A stretch of DNA of 64,000 nucleotides from the NCBI GenBank assembly GCA_013396635.1, contig WBMW01003233.1, forward strand, positions 1,013,689 to 1,077,688. Direction: 5' to 3'. The position numbers and the translations under genes are program-made. The notes beneath the pieces are model-generated. The model saw only the letters and a program-made list of their open reading frames with translations, had not been told where the DNA came from and made no database searches. The DNA comes from Penelope pileata. Taxonomy: Eukaryota; Chordata; Aves; Galliformes; Cracidae. This document shows positions 33,101 through 40,949 of this stretch, piece by piece; the stretch's first letter is position 1; every line of letters starts with the position of its first letter.

Positions 33101-35934
33101 AGAAAGCAAAAAATAATTAATAGGAAAATGAGAGACAGGTTTTTTTTGATTCATTCATTCAATGCCTTCAGTCACTGTGGCCAGCATGTGAGCTTTGGCA
33201 GGCAGAAAATGCTGGGGAACCACATGAATGTTAAATGCTTATGATGTTTTTGCCATAGAAGGCATGTTATTTATAGGCAGATGAATTTAAAATGCTATTC
33301 TGCCAAGTTGTATGTGAAAAATCTAATTAAACTTAGCTTGCGACCATACTGGGCATTCAGTTTGTTTCCTTGGCATGTTCAGAGGAATTTGCATTGTTCT
33401 ATCTTCAGTCATGGTTGTTATATGAACAGGAGGGTGTTTGTGATTGTAAATACAGAAGTATTTTAACATTGAATCTATTTCCAGTTATGGAAATTGTCAT
33501 TTGGAAGTACTGTTGATTTCAGTGGAATCTTTGAGGGAGGGAAATCTCTAAAAAGCAGGATGGAACCAAAAGGGAATTTGGTCTAGTGAATTCTAAACAT
33601 ATCCTGACAAATGCTCTCGTATTGTTAGCTCTTCAGAAGTAACCTCAAACATATTTATATAAATATAATTGTTTTAAAAATACTGAGAATTATAGCATTA
33701 TTATATTGCAAATGGGAAAAAATGTAGTAATAGCGACCATTTTTTAAAATGTTGTGAAAATACTTAATAGCTAGGTTATTGGAGTTGTTTATTCATTTAA
33801 TTTAAATAATATTTCAATTATGCACTTCAAACTAGTGGGTTTGGTATTCTGTTCTATCATGGAGTCTCTGATGACAGTTGTCAAAGACCACAAATGTACA
33901 GCAGTCTGTCTGGGTAAATCCAGTAAGCCTAGTTGAAATTGTTCTTTTCCACTTGAAAAACTGAAGTACTATGCCAGCACTAAAAAAGTTGCAATTCATA
34001 GCCTTAAAGTTTCAAATAAAGTGTTAAATATCCAATCACAGTGGTATTTTTTTTAGTATAACAGAATGTCTGTTAAAACTGTAATCAGCAGAGGAGAAAC
34101 TAGGAAATAGCTTACTGCATGTTATGGTTTGTGTGATACTTTATGAAAAATAAAGTAGCATTTTTGTAACTGAAGAGCAAAAAATCTTCTCACTTTTTTT
34201 TTTTAGTGGCAAAAAAACCAGAAACTTTTCTATTTTAGTTTTTTTAAATGCGTTAATTAACCCTGCCTTATGTTTCCACAGATGGACGCAAGCCATTTCC
34301 AATAAACCATGGGGAAACTAGTGATGATTCTTTTTTAGAGGTAGGAATAGAAAATATTCTTAAATGGTGTTATACAAAATTTAGTCTTGTTTATATATAT
34401 GGTCGGACAAGGAGTAGAGTAAGTGGGTTTGAGAGACAAAAATTGTTTATTCAATTTTAAAATAGCTATTTCAGAATGCTCATGTTGTGATTATGGCGGA
34501 GAGAGTGTTATAATATGAAAACAGGAGAGATCAGAAGGGCTGAGCGTAACAGAAGATCAGACTGACTTCTCTGCTGTGATTTTTTTATGTATCAGTGCTG
34601 CTTTCAAATTGTAAGTGAGGGGAAGTGATTAAATTGAAAACTTAGGTTAATTTCTCATTTTTCTTTCATTTGCTGTAGTTAAAATTCAAGATGTACCAAG
34701 GTAGAAAGAAGTTGACTTGCTTTTCAACACTTTTTACTTCTGCCCTTTCTTCCTTGCTGATAATTGTCCTTATAGAATCACAGAATGGCTTGGGTCGAAA
34801 GGGACCTTAAAGACCATCTAGTTCCATCCCCCTGCCATGGGCAGAGTTGCCACCCACTGGATCAGGCTGCTCAGGGCCCCATCCAGCCTGGCCTGGAATG
34901 CCTCCAGGGATGGGGCGTCCACAGCTTCTCCAGGCAGTCTGGGCAGCCTCACCACCCTCTGAGTAATGAATTTCCTCCTAAAATCTAATCTAAATCTCCT
35001 CTCTTTTAATTAAAAAGCCCCCTTTAATTAAAATTCCCCCTTGTCATATCACTATCAGACTGTGTAAAAGTTGCCTGGCTGTCTCATTTTGTGGTTTCTT
35101 TTGGGTGCTTGTGTCAGGAGCTATTTCACTGAGAAATTAATCTGAAAGGAATACATTTAACTGGGGAGCTAAACTGCCATCCCACAGAATGATGAGAAGT
35201 TGAAGCTGAGAGAAGGCAACACATCCAACTTTTACAGTATCCGGACTAGATTAGCTTTAGAAAAGGAAGAAACAAGAAAAACTCAAAAACAAACAAAACC
35301 TTTTAGCATTTAGTAATGTTGACTAATCTCTGTGAAATGTATATACAGTTTGTGTTTGTTTGGGCAAGGGAAGAAGTTGGATAAAGCTTTATTTTTTCGT
35401 CTTTTTTTTCTGTTTTATTGACAACATATGTTCTCCATATTGTACCCTAGATAAAGGAATTACTTATAATCTTTCACTTACACCACACAGTTTATGTTCA
35501 TCTTGAGACAAAGGAAAAAATTCAGAATAAAGGCAAACTTCAGAGACGCATTTGAGAAGTCAGGCAAGCAACACATCTGTTCCACAAACTAATGCTCAGT
35601 CACAAAAAATCACTATTCTAATTCTGCTCAAAACCTTTGGTCTCTTATGTTGGAAATAAGCCTGAATAGTGATAACTCAGATCAGAAATGCAGTTCATGT
35701 AGATTTGTAATGCTATTTAGTAGTCCTTTATGGAAAAGTACATTTTGACTATAGTTTGTATAAAGCTTATCTCCATGTTTCAGGTGCTTTTCTGTGTAAG
35801 TTTGATTTATAGCTCTGGTTGTTGTTATTTTTTTTCTTTCTTTTCTGTAGGATGCAATAGAAGTTTGCAAGAAATTCATGGAACGTGACCCGGAAGAATT
35901 AAGATTTAATGCAATTGCACTGTCTGCAGCTTGA
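113..35934 (+). CDS. UCHL3: Ubiquitin carboxyl-terminal hydrolase L3, spliced gene, exons 2-9 (exon 1 upstream of window)
   Basis: This is a cysteine protease of the peptidase C12 (UCH) family. It releases small adducts from the C-terminus of ubiquitin and NEDD8 in cytosol and nucleus. Eight exons with GT-AG borders join in frame: 12, 129, 157, 86, 48, 76, 59 and 84 nt, or 651 nt, giving 216 residues plus TGA. Adding the 14 residues expected from exon 1 gives 230, the human length, and that numbering puts family residues exactly where known: Gln89 (oxyanion) and Cys95 in exon 4, His169 in exon 7, Asp184 split between exons 7 and 8. The crossover loop over the active site comes from exon 6 and the start of exon 7. 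The C-terminus ends in ALSAA, as in mammals. Family identity is by my own recognition of near-identical peptides; no search was run. The gene lies head-to-tail with LMO7 downstream, matching human 13q22. Oddity: residue 177 reads Gly where Asp is usual. Confidence 0.97.
2141..2506 (+). mobile_element. CR1 LINE 3' fragment
   Basis: About 365 bp in sense orientation of the CR1 3' region. It runs from TTGTTTAGCCTGGAGATGAA through the CACCTGAAAGGAG and GGGGAGGTCCAGATTGGATA segments to TTCCAACCTAAATGGTTCTA and the terminal ATTCTGTGATGA repeat. It is 5'-truncated, as most bird CR1 copies are, and moderately diverged. Confidence 0.93.
4195..4264 (+). mobile_element. CR1 LINE 3' end, short and decayed
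   Basis: The segment TGGCCCTGCTTGATCAGGAG, then GTTGGACCAAATGACCTCC, ends in ATTCTGTGATTCTGTA, which are CR1 terminal repeats. Internal bases of the usual 3' end are missing. Confidence 0.85.
5127..5255 (+). CDS. UCHL3: UCHL3 exon 3
   Basis: This exon has 43 codons, phase 0 at both ends. The acceptor is TTTTCTTTTCCAG and the donor is GTAAAT. It encodes residues 19-61, beginning FLKQLGIHPDWQF and ending LLLFPITEK. It contains the conserved YGM-PELLSMVPRPVCAVLLL core that forms the first helix and strand of the UCH fold. Two conservative changes from the human protein (Ile for Leu, Asp for Asn) fit a bird orthologue. Confidence 0.97.
5318..5430 (+). mobile_element. CR1 LINE 3' fragment
   Basis: It begins GGATGGGGCTTTGAGCAACC and ends CCCTTCCAACCCAAACGCTA, followed by a decayed terminal repeat (TTATGTGA). 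This is the typical variant CR1 3' tail. Confidence 0.87.
6534..6611 (-). mobile_element. CR1 LINE 3' end, - strand
   Basis: TAGAATCATAGAATCGTAGAA (reverse of the CR1 terminal repeats) is followed by GGTTGGAAAGGACCTACAAG and GTCATCTAGTCCAACC, the standard reverse-strand CR1 3' end. Only about 78 bp are kept. Confidence 0.9.
7607..7763 (+). CDS. UCHL3: UCHL3 exon 4 with catalytic Cys95
   Basis: This exon has 157 nt; it enters in phase 0 and leaves in phase 1. The acceptor is CCTTCTAG and the donor is GTAAGT. It encodes residues 62-113 plus the first base of Glu114. A charged stretch (E68-E71) is followed by SSVYFMKQTINNACGTIG: Gln89 is the oxyanion-hole residue and the Cys95 codon TGT lies at 7706-7708. 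The peptide around the cysteine is the hallmark of the family. Confidence 0.97.
7764..8131 (+). other. UCHL3 intron 4
   Basis: 368 nt, GTAAGT to AAG. No repeat or further feature is recognised. Confidence 0.93.
8132..8217 (+). CDS. UCHL3: UCHL3 exon 5
   Basis: This exon has 86 nt, phase 1 to 0. It completes Glu114 and encodes residues 115-142, including SLKKFLEDSLSMTPEERAKY, the helical segment before the crossover loop. The acceptor is AAG rather than CAG or TAG, after a strong T-rich tract. The donor is GTTAGT. Intron 4 before it is the shortest of the gene (368 nt). Confidence 0.95.
8218..9278 (+). other. UCHL3 intron 5
   Basis: About 1.06 kb, GTTAGT to TAG. No recognised repeat. Open frames on both strands here have no family resemblance I can see. 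Confidence 0.92.
9279..9326 (+). CDS. UCHL3: UCHL3 exon 6, 48-nt exon encoding crossover loop
   Basis: This exon has sixteen codons, phase 0 at both ends, encoding residues 143-158: AIRVTHESSAHEGQTE. In structures of UCHL3 the segment around residues 147-166 forms the loop that crosses the active site and limits substrate size, so this exon supplies about half of it. The donor GTATTC is weak and is followed by a 22.5-kb intron. Skipping would keep the reading frame. Confidence 0.94.
13850..13881. repeat. Perfect 12-bp inverted repeat (hairpin)
   Basis: AAATATTTGGCT at 13850-13861 and AGCCAAATATTT at 13870-13881, with an 8-base spacer ACAATAAT. TTGGCTATAATAAT follows at 13883, a partial third copy of the arm and spacer. 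Confidence 0.9.
20374..20704. other. Assembly gap (331 N)
   Basis: A run of 331 N flanked on the left by an A-rich stretch and on the right by a 15-A run, TAA, and an 18-G run (20739-20756). The flanks suggest a low-complexity tract that sequencing could not cross. The true length is unknown. Confidence 0.98.
20721..20756 (+). repeat. A-run followed by 18-G homopolymer
   Basis: Fifteen A, TAA, then eighteen G in a row. Long G homopolymers are rare in vertebrate introns and can form G-quadruplexes; base counts next to a gap may be unreliable. Confidence 0.8.
20965..21670 (-). mobile_element. CR1 LINE, longest copy in window, - strand
   Basis: About 700 bp, starting (as read on +) with TAGAATCATAGAATGGCCTG, the reverse of the 3' terminal repeats, and extending into the reverse-transcriptase gene. 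Compared with the other fragments it is long, and its coding part is nearly intact. It sits in UCHL3 intron 6, antisense to the gene, about 260 bp past the assembly gap. Confidence 0.93.
21006..21680 (-). pseudogene. CR1 reverse transcriptase fragment, interrupted by one in-frame stop
   Basis: The frame reads SGVPQGSVLG, FINDID, then LVDDTKLSG (the catalytic xxDD motif of reverse transcriptases), and further on KCKVLHL, SPAEKDLGVLV and LYSALMRPHLEYCVQVWGPQ. All are standard for CR1. Two open stretches (21680-21480 and 21473-21006) are in the same frame and are separated by TAG where CR1 usually has a Trp codon, so one G-to-A change ended the frame. The N-terminal endonuclease part is missing. 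The element is dead. Confidence 0.88.
23100..23900 (-). pseudogene. Possible decayed retrocopy of an unidentified gene, - strand
   Basis: Read on the - strand, several frames give protein-like pieces in order: SPLELQETLHRIET near 23.85 kb, KQIQMKDDEDEVKRRGW near 23.68 kb, a lysine run from an A-rich tract near 23.61 kb, KYLDSKAWSDVLLLSNMG near 23.5 kb, LQQNEAQQMEGVSRAANDED near 23.3 kb, and CDEDGGEDSEDDDDY near 23.1 kb. Frame changes and stops lie between them. This pattern fits a processed pseudogene of an acidic and lysine-rich protein, but I cannot name the parent, and no 3' poly-A tail or target-site duplication is clear. Chance similarity is not ruled out. Confidence 0.3.
24511..24533 (+). 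repeat. Short CTGACTCC tandem repeat, three units
   Basis: CTGACTC occurs three times in 23 bp with one-base differences in the joins. Confidence 0.75.
26870..26913 (+). repeat. Perfect 22-bp tandem duplication
   Basis: Two adjacent identical 22-bp copies, each containing CAGTTAGATGCATCTGAA, occupy 26870-26891 and 26892-26913. Confidence 0.95.
28982..29017. repeat. 36-bp alternating purine-pyrimidine tract
   Basis: Every base from 28982 to 29017 alternates pyrimidine-purine (TGTGTATGTGCGTGCGTGCA, then CACGCACACATATGTA). The centre also forms an 8-bp inverted repeat TGTGCGTG/CACGCACA. Such tracts favour Z-DNA. Confidence 0.85.
31796..31871 (+). CDS. UCHL3: UCHL3 exon 7 with catalytic His169
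   Basis: This exon has 76 nt, phase 0 to 1. The acceptor is TTTGTTTTGCAG and the donor is GTAAGA. It encodes residues 159-183 plus the first base of Asp184: APSIDEKVDLHFIALV, then NVGGHLYEL. The His169 codon is CAC at 31826-31828. Residue 177 is GGG (Gly, 31850-31852), where relatives usually have Asp in VDGHLYEL. Confidence 0.96.
31872..34281 (+). other. UCHL3 intron 7
   Basis: About 2.4 kb, GTAAGA to CAG, interrupting the Asp184 codon after its first base. It holds a 19-bp tandem duplication at 31964-32001. No transposon is recognised. Confidence 0.93.
31964..32001 (+). repeat. 19-bp tandem duplication, one mismatch
   Basis: GTAGAGCTTAGGTTCTTTT is followed directly by GTAGGGCTTAGGTTCTTTT, about 92 bp after UCHL3 exon 7. 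Confidence 0.93.
34282..34340 (+). CDS. UCHL3: UCHL3 exon 8, completes catalytic Asp184
   Basis: This exon has 59 nt, phase 1 to 0. The acceptor is TTTCCACAG and the donor is GTAGGA. The first two bases complete the Asp184 codon, and the exon continues GRKPFPINHGETSDDSFLE (residues 185-203). The DGRKPFPINHGE motif is shared by UCHL1 and UCHL3. Confidence 0.96.
34341..35850 (+). other. UCHL3 intron 8
   Basis: About 1.5 kb, GTAGGA to TAG, containing a - strand CR1 fragment at 34773-35045. Confidence 0.93.
34773..35045 (-). mobile_element. CR1 LINE 3' fragment, - strand
   Basis: It begins TAGAATCACAGAATGGCTTG and continues with GGGACCTTAAAGACCATCTA, then the CTGCCATGGGCAG and CTGGCCTGGAATGCCTCCAG segments typical of reverse-strand CR1, and AGTAATGAATTTCCTCCTAA. 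About 270 bp, in UCHL3 intron 8. Confidence 0.93.
35851..35934 (+). CDS. UCHL3: UCHL3 exon 9, C-terminus and stop
   Basis: This exon has 27 codons plus TGA at 35932-35934. The acceptor is CTTTTCTGTAG after a long T-rich tract. It encodes residues 204-230, DAIEVCKKFMERDPEELRF then NAIALSAA, which is nearly identical to the mammalian C-terminus. Confidence 0.97.
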   Translation, partial: DAIEVCKKFMERDPEELRFNAIALSAA

Positions 35935-36080
35935 AACTCTTCCAGTTGGGCTAATCTATTGCAATGTATTGTAACAAGAAAACTGTTGCCATATGTTAAT
36001 AGTACAAGTTTTGATACTTCCCTAACATGTTGATTAATTGTAGCACACGTGGAATAAACTTTGCATTTGTCATTGCTATA
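35935..36080 (+). other. UCHL3: UCHL3 3' untranslated region (proximal form)
   Basis: About 145 nt lie between the stop codon and the expected cleavage point some 20 bases past the first AATAAA at 36053-36058. The end point is inferred from usual spacing, not seen. Confidence 0.65.
36053..36058 (+). promoter_or_regulatory. Polyadenylation signal AATAAA, proximal, UCHL3
   Basis: This canonical hexamer lies 119 nt after the UCHL3 stop, with T/GT-rich sequence downstream. It is the first good signal after the coding end. Confidence 0.75.
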
Positions 36081-36710
36081 TCTTGCTACTTGTTCCTGAA
36101 GCAACTTCGTGTATTTATATACACGCATGCATTTTGTGCAAGACTTCTGTGTGGTGGGGTTTTCTCCTTTCACCCACTTAGTAATTTTGGAAATTGGTGC
36201 CTGTGATATTTCATCATAATAATGATGAGCTAGTCCGGAGTGGGACTGTCATTCATACCATTTGCATATAACATTTTGAGTGGAGTATGGGATAATGAGC
36301 AAAAACTTGAAATATCTGCATCTTTTAATTAAAATGATACAAGAATATTCTAAGAACTCTTGCAGGTGACTCAGAAGACAAAAGCATTTTTTTCACTGAA
36401 TTATTTATAAATATGTGGAAGAAAAAAAGGCTGGAAGGACTGTTTCTTCTTACTGTTGCTGAGGAGTAATATTTTAAAATTGTTATATTTACATTTTGAA
36501 TAAGAGTTAATTTTGTTTTTCAAGCCTAATAATGTAAAGCTTTTTGATAATTTATTAGTTAAACCAATGTATGCTATTTGTATTTGTTGAAAAACAACGT
36601 GAATTCTTATCCCAGAAAAGCCAACTCATAATTAATGTAGTGTAAAATGGTAGAACTGCAGAGAAAACACACAGGTGAAAACAGCAATATGAAGAATCTC
36701 ACCTAATTGA

Positions 36711-36716
36711 AATAAA
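36711..36716 (+). promoter_or_regulatory. Possible distal polyadenylation signal AATAAA
   Basis: This is a second canonical hexamer 777 nt after the stop, in AT-rich sequence. It could give a longer UCHL3 3'UTR. Chance occurrence is quite possible in DNA this AT-rich. Confidence 0.35.
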
Positions 36717-36944
36717 AGATGGAAAAAGTAATGACTGTTTCCATGAAGTTTTTTAGAATCAGAATGCATTCTATAGATTTTAAGATAGCTACAATGGCTA
36801 TATGCTTTTATTTCCTGTAGGAATATCTATTGTAAATTTGTCAGGTGGCACTACAGAATGTTGTGTGGTACCCTTCCCCTGTGCCATCCCCTGGACCTAA
36901 AGGTACTGTTGACCAATTTCTAAACTTGAATTAGTAACAATAAC

Positions 36945-36963
36945 TTTTTTTTTTTTTTTTTTT
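36945..36963 (+). repeat. Poly-T run (19 T)
   Basis: An uninterrupted T run in the intergenic region. It may be a reverse-strand retroposon tail, but no element body is recognisable next to it. Confidence 0.8.
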
Positions 36964-39900
36964 GCTAAGCAATCTTATGCTTCGGGATTCTTGTGAAGGT
37001 AGGTTCTGTTAGATGTGCATGTTTTTGACATTTGTTGCTTTGCAGTGAAATGATTCAGGTTTGCTTCCAAGCCAGACAACTGCTAAAGGAAACTGAACTC
37101 TCAGTGTCCCGTAGAGTGCTTTCATTCTTTATTAATTGTCATTGCAGGAGAAACAAATGGAATTATGCCAGGAGCAACCTGGCAGAATTTTCCTTCTTTA
37201 TAGAAAAGAAAGAGGCCTGGGAGTCTGTCATATCACTTAAGAGCATCTTTTGCATTGCAAAGAAGAAGTCAGAGTGTCTGTCTAAAAATCTCACCTGGAG
37301 AGTCCACTAACAACAGGAGTCTGTTTCTTGTAAGTTAGCTGGCAGGAAAAGTGAGAGGGAAGAACAATACTAATGACCTTCCATTTGGAGCATTTTTTTC
37401 ACCCCAATAAAATGTTCTATCATTAATATATGCACTTATGTTGCTATGGTCATTAGTAAAGCCCTGAGAATTACTTCAAGAGTTAAAAATCGAAGGCCTT
37501 ACTAAACAGAACAGCTGTGTTGCCTTCCTGCTAATACCAGAAAACCTAATAAAAATTGTCACAACATAATTGGGATTTAGCATGTTTTATGTTAAAAGTG
37601 ACTCAGAAGATCACAGTTAAGAAACTAAATTATAGTTAGTATAGATAAGGTGTTTTTACTGCAGGGAGGGGGTGAGGAAAAAGAAGTACAGTTCAAAGCT
37701 ACATCAGTTATCTACTTCAGGGAAATACTCATACCATATGCTCTTCAGTGTTCAAGTACTGGTATTTTTAGGTAATAAATGTGTGAGCTGCATTTTTGTG
37801 CAACTACTTATTGCAAAATCACTTCAGAACTGGAATTTTAATTGAGTACAAAGACTGATTAAGTGAATTTATGACAAAGGAAATCAGGATTAGAAAACTA
37901 AAATTGAGGTGGGATTTTTCATGGTCACACTGGCAAAATACATCTTGAATATTGAGGAGGTTATTTACAAGAATTCTTGGTATACTGGCAATAACGTTTG
38001 GTTCGGTTTATAATCTTCAAATCAGTTGTCCTGCAGAGTAAGCTTCCCTTCTATTTTGCTTAACTTTCAGTGTTAATTTGGGAGTTTAAAATATAATGGT
38101 ACTTTTTCATAAACATTGCTTTTTGGAAGGGTTCTTAAAAGAAGAACAATGCACCACTTTTTATGCTGAACTTTATCTGTTTGCTGCACAGTGTCTTGCT
38201 AGATTGAAGAGTCGGAAGATCAAAGTGCAGCAGTATTGTCCCACCTTGCATGGGCAGCATGGTGGCCTTCAGTGCTGACAGTGCTGTGCTTTACCACAGG
38301 TGTTGGCATCTACCCAGAGAAATGCAGGAAGGAAGGGGATCTGCAAAATGCTGTAATACCTCTGGCACTGAAAGAACCTGACTAAGCTGGGTACCACGGA
38401 CATGGGGCTGCCAGGTCCAGGTGCTGGGCATGGGTTCAAGAGGTCCCCAGAGCCGCTCGGTGCTTTTGGTTCTGCGCTGCCCATGCAGGCAGTGCCATAC
38501 CTGTACAATCCATGCGTGTTAGCTCTGTGGGAAAATCCTGCTGTATTTCCAAGCCTCGCCACCTTTGCGTGTTACATGGTTTGGCTGCAGGCGTTCAGCA
38601 TTGGCAACTGCCAGGAAATGCCTCCTTGGCTCCTGCAGCCGGGGCTGCCCGTACGTATCCTCGCATGTAAAGGGCACGTGTGGGGGGTGAGGAGGTGACA
38701 CGTGCTCGGTGCTTCTGTAGTTCTGGCTGAGAGGAGCTGGGGTGCTATTAAGCATTCAGCATTGTTCAGGCTCTTTAAGTATATTGGTGAAAATTTTCCC
38801 ATGATACTGCAAGTGTTTTGTTGAGAAACTGAGAATTGTAAGAACCGAAGTAATGTGCTTTTCCCCTTCAGCCATGGGTGCGTCATTAAGACTTCAAATG
38901 TGGTGAGAAGGAGGAGTTGTTCTCAGTCACTGAAACGTTAAGTTACAGAAAATGAACACACAGCCCACATTTAGAAAATAAATATGGTCCTTCCTTAAGA
39001 GAGGAAGAAATCTTCCTTGATGGAAAATATTATTGTATCAAATATTTGTAGAACACTCTATGAAAAAGAATGTGACAAACCCTTGCTTGAGTTATCCCTG
39101 GGAGCACGTGCAGGGAGAGGCTTTGTTTTTGCAGAGCAGACCCATATTATGTTTGCTACTCCTGACACCAATAATTAGCAATCGTGCCTGGTGCATGTCA
39201 TTTTTTCTGATCCAGGACTTCAGCGACGTGTTAGCATGAAGGAACATAAAGCTACTTTGTGCTCACGTAGGAAAACTACCTGTGACAATTCAAAATTCAT
39301 TTTGACAAACCGTGCATGTTGGAACTTCTGTTTCTCGGGGAGTAACTTGTGTTTGAAAGCTGCTGTACTCCTTGCAGCTTGCTAAAAGGAGGAGGAACTT
39401 AAATTACTTCAATTTTTTTCAAATGTTAATGATAGGAAAAGTGATTTTATTAGCCACTAAGTGCAATAAAACAACCAGAAGTCAGTGAAATTGTTTTTTA
39501 AGCAAGATGTCTTTTGAAACCTGTTTTACAGAATTTTATTACTAAAATTTGTTAGTATTCATTGTTGGTTTCTTCTATTTAAGAATGAGCACCTTTTTTG
39601 TTTATTTTTATCCAACATGAAGCGAAAAGGCTGGGAGACACTGCAGGAGTTCTCCAGAACAACATGGAGTAGGGACAACCAATGAAAACTGACGTCACCC
39701 TGCAGCAACACAAACTTTTTGTTGTATTTATTTTTTTTTGAAATATCTCTGTAGTCCTGACTGCTAAGGAGTGAGAGTGGGAGGGTTGCTCTCTGATGCT
39801 CGGCCTTTCCCCTCAAGAGAAACGTGGATTCTTGGTTTGCATTTTTTCCTTGTGGCTGATCTGACTTGGGGCAGGAAAGAGGAGCAGGAAAAACTTTCAA

Positions 39901-40631
39901 AATTATAACTTTAGTTATTATTTCATTCATCTCCGCCTCTTTATCATAGATGTCTTAGCTCCTCCCAATGGCACGATTTAACAAAATCATTTCAGCACAT
40001 TTGTAACTTTAGTAAGAACTCAGATGGCTGCTGTGGGTCTTACTTCAGTCAGAATCATTGGGTTTCCATGTGTAGTGCTCAGTCCAAATCCCCAGGTGCT
40101 GCCGAGTCTGATGGCTGACAGCTCCTTGGTGTGTTCTCTCTTAACATTTTTGCTTCCATTCTAAGGATGCTGTCTGCAAAGCAGCAGTGAGATGTGCTCC
40201 CAGGGGAGGAGCTGATTCACGCACAACACAAATTCTGTTTTCTCCCTGGTCCTTAAAAAAACAGTGTTTTGTCACTACCCATACACACAGGATATGCAGG
40301 TGCCAACTCATTTCTGTTTACAGAAAAGTTACAAAAGAAAAATGTTATGACAAATTCAAGTAGAAAATGTTCATCTTTAAATAAAATGTTAAGTACTTCT
40401 TCAACTCGCACACACCCCTAGTGCTGTCCTTGACTATTTCAGCAAATGGCTTTTTTCTTGATCTTTCTTTCACCTTTCTGGGATGAGGGTGCCACTGCTG
40501 TGCTCAGTTCAGCCAGCGCACCTGCTCTGGGAACAGCTTTGGAGGGTGTGATCCCAGCTCCCCAGTGCTGTGATAGCTGTAGGGCCCAGCTCTGCATGGA
40601 CCTGTGGGGAGAGGGGCCTGGCACCAGCGCT

Positions 40632-40873
40632 ATCACAGAATCCTTAAGGTTGGAAAAGACCTCCACCATCACCTAGTCCAACCATCAGCCTATTACCTCC
40701 ATGCCCACTAAACCATGTCCCTCAGTGCCACGTGAACACCTCCACGGACAGTGACTCCACCACCTCCCTGGGCAGCCTCTTCCAGTGCCTGACCACTCTT
40801 TCTGAGGATATGTTTTTCCTAGCATCCAACCTGAGCCTCCCCTGTCACAACTGGAGGCCATTATTCTCATCCT
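40632..40873 (-). mobile_element. CR1 LINE 3' fragment, - strand, next to LMO7 CpG island
   Basis: It begins ATCACAGAATCCTTAAGGTT, then GGAAAAGACCTCCACCATCA, CCTAGTCCAACCATCAGCC, ACCATGTCCCTCAGTGCCAC and CTCCACCACCTCCCTGGGCA, all standard CR1 3' sequence read in reverse. It ends about 80 bp before the GC-rich promoter block. Confidence 0.93.
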
Positions 40874-40949
40874 CAAGGAATGCAGGCTCACAGCTGGAGT
40901 GAGAAACTCTGAAGAAACACCGATGCGTAAGGGGGGAGGCGAACCAAAG

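Larger units (their letters stand above)
36081..40940 (+). other. UCHL3-LMO7 intergenic region
   Basis: About 4.9 kb between the UCHL3 polyA signal and the LMO7 CpG island. It holds a possible distal polyA signal (36711), a 19-T run (36945-36963), a moderately GC-richer patch near 38.26-38.70 kb and a CR1 fragment at 40632-40873. No gene or RNA is recognised. Confidence 0.75.

Noticed and set aside
35682..35850. Possibility that exon 9 starts earlier
   Set aside because: The frame upstream of 35851 has stops and the TTTTCTGTAG acceptor fits the protein exactly.
35682..36173. 163-codon - strand frame over UCHL3 exon 9
   Set aside because: Antisense shadow of the last exon and 3'UTR; no family resemblance.
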